DNA of 64,000 bases from positions 15,682,205 through 15,746,204 of the forward strand of contig NC_067206.1 of NCBI RefSeq assembly GCF_026262505.1, read 5' to 3'. Made by a program: the position numbers and the translations under genes. A model generated the notes under the pieces. That model was not told the DNA's origin, searched no databases, and saw only the letters and a program-made list of their open reading frames with translations. Of the stretch, positions 58,435-64,000 are shown in pieces. The stretch's first letter is position 1. Each line of letters opens with the position of its first letter. Source of the stretch: Trichomonas vaginalis G3. Taxonomy: Eukaryota > Parabasalia > Trichomonadida > Trichomonadidae.

Positions 58435-58660
58435 TCAAATGTTTTCATGATTAGTGGAGTCAACCGAGTTTTCGTGCAATACAATGTAATTTTCGGATAT
58501 TCCCCAACCGAAATTCAATGGCATAACCATGCGTGTTGTTGTTCCGCAGATACCTACCATTCCACCGGAGAATGAGTCAATGTGAGTTCTATCGATAGTC
58601 AAAAGACCATTAAATGCTTTAGTTTTCAAAAACTCTATACCTGCCGGTGGAATAATTGAT
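58435..58660 (-). pseudogene. MULE-type DDE transposase fragment
   Basis: On the minus strand it reads EFLKTKAFNGLLTIDRTHID then SFSGGMVGICGTTTRMVMPL and NFGWGISENYIVL. This is the segment around the first catalytic aspartate of MULE transposases (IDxTH...PLxFxxxxSEN). It is about 70 residues with nothing on either side. The sequence differs from the 59539 MULE (FHIDSTYK), so it is a separate MULE lineage. Confidence 0.6.
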
Positions 58661-59080
58661 TATGTAGAATTTGAGGGAATTCTTTCAAAAAAGCTGGTTC
58701 AATTGATCTATCAGTCATTTGGCATAGTAATTGAGTTAATAATGGGAGATTCTCTTGAGAATTATGATTCTATGAGTTTCTAGGTTATCACAATATATAC
58801 TATAATCAATCTTACATATACAATTTTTGATTGCATTGTCAAATGCTAAAATTCATTCTTATTTGGATTTTATTAAATTATATTTGATCTATCACATTAT
58901 ATTATTTTTGGAATTTTAAGTGAGCAAATTCTAAAATTTTATTTAGTTATAAAGAATTGGTTTCGTTCATTTTTGTTCTAATGTTATTGTTATCAAGGAT
59001 TATATTCAATTTAATTCCTTTGATTTTGTTATTATATATCATTTTATAATAATTTGGTTTAAACTGCAGTCTGTTGAATA
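58661..59080. other. AT-rich spacer
   Basis: No gene or repeat recognised. It ends with the left target duplication of the MULE (GCCCGATACC, 59081-59090). Confidence 0.5.
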
Positions 59081-59090
59081 GCCCGATACC

Positions 59091-61309
59091 GAGAAAGGGA
59101 CAAACTATCCAGTGTCACTTTTCAAAGGAATAAAAAAATAAAGATGAAATAATAACATGAAATCTTATATAAATATAATTTTATCTAAATAGATAAATGA
59201 ATTAAGCAGTTTACAGTTATATATATTTAATGAGAGACAATATCTAGTTCTATGGTAGAAATGACTCTTAGACTCAAATAAGTAACACAGATAGAAAGTA
59301 CTCAGTATAACAATTATATATGTACACTCAAAGTTAGTCACTGCTAAAATCTTAACCTTGCATTTCGGGAAAATCTGACAAATGGCTCTTAGACTTGTTT
59401 TGATAATTAATTCTTCAATTATATTATAATTTATAACAAATTTCCTCAAACTATCTGTATGTCATTCAATTCCCGGTCACTACATTCAATGATGGACCAT
59501 TTCCTTCAAATTTTGAAATACCTTATTCAATTTGTTGTATGGAGCCCGTGATATTCAACACTATGGAGCTCCTCCAGTTTAGTATCCAAGAAGAGATAAA
59601 AGCTAGCATGGGCTACTCTCAAAAATGCAGGAAAGAATACTCCACGATCGAATACAAATGTAAGTATCCACAATGTCAAGCTAAATTCAAAGTCCGGATA
59701 ATAGATCAAGATAAATATGAACTACTAATCCACTCTGATTCTCATGATCATTCTGCACCTCCGAAATCAACAAAAACAATATCCTCATTATTTGTCAGAA
59801 ATTATCTTAAACATTACTTTGAAAACAATATGAATCATGCTACAGCTCAACTTAAGTGTTTCCAAGACTTAAATATTTCATATACAGACGAAGAGTTACT
59901 TTCAATATTTGCACAAGGTCCAGATGCATTACGTAAATTTGCTCAAAGAGCTGAAATTGTTTCCAAACGCTTTAATTCGGATGAAAAAGTTTCTTTAGCT
60001 ATCTTTGTCGAATATGTTCAAGAAAGTTGTCCAGAAGATTTAATTGAATTTATCTCTGAGCCGGGAAAACTAGTTTTTTTATATGCACCTTTCGAAGCGA
60101 AGGCCCTTGGTCACCAAATTTCTACGTTTCACATCGATTCAACGTATAAACTTCTAAGGGCTAACATTCCATTATATGCACTCACAGGAAAAACAGAACA
60201 TACTATTGTTTTTCCTTTTTTGTATTTCTTTATTTCTCCTGACACAAGCGAAAATATTCAATATTGTGTTTGTCGTTATTTTCAATATATTAATAGAGAA
60301 CCCGAGATGATAAGTATGGACTGCGCCCCACAAATAGCCGAGGCAATTGAGCGAGGTATTCCAAACTGTCATATTCTTTGGTGTGGCGTGCATGTCCTTC
60401 GCGCCATATTAAGAAAAGCGGATAAGTTTAAATCACGAGACAATTTTGAAGAATTTTATAATCTAATGAAATTATTAGTATTCGATACTAAAGAAGAATC
60501 TCCCGAGGAAGAACAGAACCAAGAAGAAGAAAATCCTAGAGAGGAACCAGCTCAATCTCACTTACTTCAAGCAGAAGAAATTGAAGAAGAGGAACAATAT
60601 GAAGAAGAATTCATCGAAAATGAATTTCAACCTTCTCAAATCTTTTTACCACGAGAATCTTCTGATGATCCAAACGATTCTGAATTTATTCCAGAAGAAG
60701 AAACGTTTGAAACAAGTGAAGAAGTTCCAGAGCACCTCACTCAAGAAGAAGCTGCAGACCTAGATGCAGTTTATGATCGAATTCTTGAAATTCTTTCCAC
60801 TGAACCGAAAGCCCAAAAGTACTTCGATAGGCAATGGAGGCATCATTTAGATCGTTGGAATAAGCGCTATCGCAACGGAGGTGACGCGACTAATAACGTC
60901 AGTGAGTCACATTTCAAAGTTCTCAAGCATTCTTATTTCCCAGAGAGAAGGAATATTCGATTAGACGATTTTGTTGTTGAATTATACACAACGGTTGTTC
61001 CAGCATTATTGATTAAATTTAAAGTTCAATTAATCAATAGTGATAAAGTTGTTCGTATATTACGAAAAGCTAATGACCATGAACAAATATTGGAAAACAA
61101 AAAAGTCGAATGTTTGAAAATGCTTGAAGCAATATATTCAAGTTTGCAACAAGGATCAATAGATTCAAATCTTGTTTATTGTACTTTAAAGGTACTTTTA
61201 AAAAAGAAACAATTAATGTAAAAGATTCAAATAATTTTTTATTATTATTTTATTAATTTTTTAAAATAAGGTTAATAAAAAGTGACACTGGATAGTTTGT
61301 CCCACACTC
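59091..61309 (+). mobile_element. Whole autonomous MULE transposon
   Basis: This is a 2,219-bp element flanked by an exact 10-bp duplication, GCCCGATACC (59081-59090 and 61310-61319). The ends are GAGAAAGGGACAAACTATCC and, inverted, GAGTGTGGGACAAACTATCC, both running on to AGTGTCACTTTT. One complete transposase frame is inside. Intact ends, gene and duplication suggest a recent and possibly still active insertion. Its outermost bases match the short elements at 4621-6524 and 25242-25889. Confidence 0.97.
59539..61221 (+). CDS. MULE transposase (560 aa)
   Basis: The full-length frame starts at ATG 59539. Residues about 38-72 form a C2H2/FLYWCH-like zinc finger (YKCKYPQCQAKFKV then HSDSHDHS). 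The DDE core has FHIDSTYKLLRAN (about residue 199) and MISMDCAPQIAEAIE (about 260), then the CGVH motif (ILWCGVHVLRA, about 281). After a long acidic insert (EESPEEEQNQEEENPREEPA and beyond, about residues 320-410) comes the C-terminal block NGGDATNNVSESHFKVLK (catalytic glutamate near 455) and LDDFVVELYTTVVPALLIKF. An acidic insert in the core is unusual but in frame. Confidence 0.93.
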   Translation: MEPVIFNTMELLQFSIQEEIKASMGYSQKCRKEYSTIEYKCKYPQCQAKFKVRIIDQDKYELLIHSDSHDHSAPPKSTKTISSLFVRNYLKHYFENNMNHATAQLKCFQDLNISYTDEELLSIFAQGPDALRKFAQRAEIVSKRFNSDEKVSLAIFVEYVQESCPEDLIEFISEPGKLVFLYAPFEAKALGHQISTFHIDSTYKLLRANIPLYALTGKTEHTIVFPFLYFFISPDTSENIQYCVCRYFQYINREPEMISMDCAPQIAEAIERGIPNCHILWCGVHVLRAILRKADKFKSRDNFEEFYNLMKLLVFDTKEESPEEEQNQEEENPREEPAQSHLLQAEEIEEEEQYEEEFIENEFQPSQIFLPRESSDDPNDSEFIPEEETFETSEEVPEHLTQEEAADLDAVYDRILEILSTEPKAQKYFDRQWRHHLDRWNKRYRNGGDATNNVSESHFKVLKHSYFPERRNIRLDDFVVELYTTVVPALLIKFKVQLINSDKVVRILRKANDHEQILENKKVECLKMLEAIYSSLQQGSIDSNLVYCTLKVLLKKKQLM

Positions 61310-61319
61310 GCCCGATACC

Positions 61320-61700
61320 ACATTCAATTGCCATGGAACAATTTTTTTGATAGATTTATATAATTTCATATTTTATTATTTACAAATATTAAATTAGCTT
61401 CATAATTTTCAAAGGTTTGGTGAGTGTTCTTTTGTGATAATGACGAAAAAAATCGAGTGAAAAATTGAAGACCTTAAAGTTGTCCGAGATCTTGGTTGAG
61501 AAGGGAACAACCTGGAGGAGGAATAACACTCCTATCAATTTCTGACGAAATACTCTTCATGAAGCTCGCTCAGGAAATGATGTATGATTAGGGCTGTACA
61601 AAATCGAGAAAAACATTGCCGTGCGGTAATATAGGGTCAAAAAAATCGCGCCTCGGCGGCTCCGCCGCCTCGGCACTATTAAGTGCGCATTATATTTAAT
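61320..61700. other. Non-coding spacer with a small GC palindrome
   Basis: No gene recognised. CGGCGGCTCCGCCGCCTCGG near 61,655 is a compact GC-rich palindrome in otherwise AT-rich DNA. Confidence 0.5.
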
Positions 61701-61790
61701 ATGTCCTTCTTTTTTTTTCTTTTTTTCTTCTTCTTTCCTTTCCTTCTTCCTCTCCTTCCTCTTCTTTCCTTCTCTTTCTCTTTTTACAAC
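61701..61790. repeat. Polypyrimidine tract of about 85 bases
   Basis: From 61,701 to about 61,788 the plus strand is almost only C and T (TTTTCTTCTTCTTTCCTTTC and so on). Such mirror-rich tracts can form triplex (H-DNA). The lysine/glutamate-rich open frame on the other strand is a by-product. Confidence 0.9.
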
Positions 61791-62600
61791 AACGTCGAAG
61801 ATCTTAGAATTTGATTGTTGGAAAAGCATCTATTTCAGATAAAGGATGCCTTTCTCACAGTCAACATACGAGGGTCCTGGCTGAAACGTTCTCAAAAAGC
61901 CTGAGATGGTAATTCTCTGATCACTCATAGCTGGGCAGGTAGTCATTGCTGACAATACCTGTCTTTATGCATGCACGCTTTCATGTATATGTGTTTACAC
62001 TATCAATTCGCAAAGTTGTTCCAAATTCTTCCAAAATGGAAGGACCCGAAACAACTTTGCTTGTTAACGATACAGACGCATTACTTTGCATTGATACTGT
62101 GCTGAGTTGTGTAGAAAGTTTGATTAGAGTTGTTTTATTCTGGTATCTCTCATTTTCTGATGAGAGAAATCAAAGCAAAACAACTCTAATGAATTTGTTT
62201 TCACTCATTTGTATGTAGGTTTTTAGTTTGATTGGAGCTGCTTCATAATGAGATCTCTCATCAATTGATGAGGGAGATCATAACAAAGCAGCTCTAATGT
62301 ATATGCTCGTATTAACCGGGTTGTAATGCGTTGTAACGTCAGCTTGTAGTTCGTTTGGGGCCACTTCACATTGAGATGAGAAGAAATGATTAAAGGACTC
62401 TGAAAGGCTTTGGCCGTTGATGTTGTAATCGCATTACTTGGAACTAGCTGGATGCTAAGCTGTGTAGAATGTTCGATTAGAGCTGTTTTAATATGATTTT
62501 TCTCATCATAAGATTGGAGGAATCATAGCAAAACAACTCTAATGAGTTTACCATCATCTACTTGTATGTAGATGTTTGGGAAATTGTCTTGTTAATCGAT
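61791..62600. repeat. Hairpin array with repeated 5' linker
   Basis: After a short spacer, at least four hairpins follow from about 61,990 to 62,570: GCAAAGTTGTT/AACAACTTTGC; TTAGAGTTGTTTT/AAAACAACTCTAA enclosing TCTCAT/ATGAGA; TTGGAGCTGCTT with GCAGCTCTAA enclosing TCATCAATTGATGA; and TTAGAGCTGTTTT/AAAACAACTCTAA. Each is preceded by a related linker (TGTGTAGAA, then GTTTGATTAGAG and similar), giving a rough 120-150 bp period. No transposase or termini were recognised, so its element is unknown. Confidence 0.8.
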
Positions 62601-64000
62601 TTTCGAGATGACTTTCAAATGCTATCATCAAATGACAAACAAGTCTAAGATTTCTCGACAATACATCAAATCATGATGTTTGTAAGTGCGATGAGATTAG
62701 AGTTTTTGAAGGAATGACAAGAGAAGTAGGGAAGCTCGGCATTCGCCGAGCAAATTAAAAATTAACGTATGGATTAAATTTTAAGAGGAATTCAATTTTA
62801 ATTACGGGTTGTTCAAATATTGATTAATATAAATTTATTAATAAGAATAAACAATTTTTGTTTTTGAATTTATTCAATTTATAGCTTTACATATAGTTTC
62901 AAAATTGTACAACTATGATTATTTCAACAAAAAATATCTTACTTTTTCACTTCACTTTCACCCTCACTTTTTCCGTAATTCAAATTTCAACATTATCTAT
63001 TTTAATTCGTTATAGTATTTTTAACATAATTAATCAAATAATAATTGGAAGTTCTGAACTCACTTTTTCCGTAATTCAAAATCAAAAATATGAATAATAT
63101 ATCTATTTATTATATACTAATGCTATTTTCAACTAGAAGTGAGGTACGGTAATCTTCCGGATTCCCGTAACTCAATTTTACGGAAAAAGTGTCGTAAACT
63201 ATTGATGTGGCGGTAAAATCACGGTAATTCACGGAAAGCTATATGTGAAAATTTGAAATTATACAAAATCGAGCGAAACACTTTTAAATAGGTTGTTCTC
63301 GTATTTCAAATACTATTCCCAGATTTATTGTCGTCAGAATATTTCCAAATTTTTGCCGATTTACAAAAAATGATTTACAAAGCATATTTTTTAATCTAAA
63401 AAATTCCTAAAAAAGGAACCGGTGTGCGGAAACCTCGGTAAATTACCGCGGTTCCCGTTGGGACTGCCATATGTATGATCTTAACTGCATAAATCCCCAA
63501 TCGCAATGGCAGTCTCCTGCGATTTACAGAATAAGAGGTATAAATTTGCAACGCGGATCTTGATTGCATGCAGGTCCCCTCCTTGCCAAGCATGATGATT
63601 TGAGCCCATCCCTTTCCAGGGGATGGTTGAATCACATGTCCAGATGTCTTGGTATTCGGATTTGCTCATCATAAACTATTAATGCATTTCGGAGAAGTAC
63701 CTGTGATGCGGCGCATATCAGAAGTTTCTTCCAATCTAAACAGAAACTTCTATTACGAAGGCACAAATACATTCCAAGAGATGAAAACACTGCTTTTTAA
63801 AATCAAAAAACTAACTTTTGAAATTAATGGAGTAAATGACAAAGAACATTTTATTAATTCGTGTGTATTCCATATACAAAGATAATAATCATACATGAAT
63901 AATATACGGTGACTACTCAAGCAGATAATTCCTTACAATAGTAATTTAATACCAAGCTTATGAAGGTATATTGAGATAAAGTAAAATATCTACAAAATTT
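62601..64000. other. Non-coding DNA, no gene recognised
   Basis: AT-rich to about 63,130, with CTCACTTTTTCCGTAATTCA present twice (near 62,963 and 63,060). Then a more GC-balanced part follows with several CGGTAA and ACGGAAA motifs (63,140-63,470). Short open frames at 63,396-63,672 and 63,649-63,885 have no recognisable features. The window ends without a boundary of any element. Confidence 0.5.

Noticed and set aside
61557-61829. Lysine/glutamate-rich small protein
   Set aside because: It is the complement of a polypyrimidine tract and is low-complexity by construction.
63396-63885. Small genes near the right edge
   Set aside because: Overlapping frames in both directions, no recognisable motif, and no conserved neighbour. 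Nothing supports one over another.
1-64000. Telomeric or ribosomal DNA, or bacterial operons
   Set aside because: No telomere-like short repeat at either edge, no rRNA, no ribosome-binding sites or operon structure.

Overview
The window looks like a transposon-packed piece of an AT-rich, intron-poor protist genome. The best guess is a parabasalid of the Trichomonas/Tritrichomonas kind. That rests on a Maverick/Polinton with very short intergenic gaps, many MULE, hAT, Harbinger and integrase-type DNA transposons, and no visible introns. The organism is an inference. No ordinary host housekeeping gene was recognised; almost every coding region belongs to a mobile element.

Layout. 1-4.6 kb: a 120-bp tandem repeat, a branched palindrome, and a Kolobok-like transposase gene split by a 1-kb hairpin element. 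4.6-8.0 kb: a short MULE-type element with a 1.25-kb foldback element nested in it, then a decayed MULE. 8.4-10.1 kb: a hAT fragment and a 1.1-kb C-rich minisatellite. 10,145-43,574: one Polinton of 33.4 kb, bounded by inverted repeats and a 5-bp ATGCT duplication. It carries at least six younger insertions, so the original was about 22 kb. It keeps packaging ATPase, phage-like fibre, integrase, primase-helicase, protein-primed polymerase, HNH-type genes and a likely capsid gene. It is broken, with roughly a dozen interruptions including the insertions, and is treated here as a fossil. 43.6-47.5 kb: remnants and an integrase-type (Ginger-like) transposon. 47.5-51.9 kb: a PIF/Harbinger element whose transposase is joined to a ubiquitin-specific-protease domain, and which also holds a strongly structured 262-base segment. 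52.1-56.3 kb: a MULE remnant bracketed by an 80-bp direct repeat, holding a tandem array of cloverleaf palindromes, then a second foldback copy. 56.8-64 kb: a coiled-coil pseudogene, another hairpin array, a whole MULE with an exact 10-bp duplication, and hairpin-rich non-coding DNA.

The theme running through the window is hairpin DNA. Several unrelated transposon families carry head-to-tail arrays of near-perfect 40-70 bp hairpins. Stems covary between copies (seven paired changes in one 21-bp arm), one apex motif recurs in hairpins with different stems, and one family builds a 26-bp stem closing three hairpins and repeats it about five times. This hairpin system, the Harbinger-USP fusion with its candidate RNA, and the inverted-repeat-bounded primase-helicase cassette are the strongest candidates for something not yet described. 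All calls were made by eye; no database was searched.
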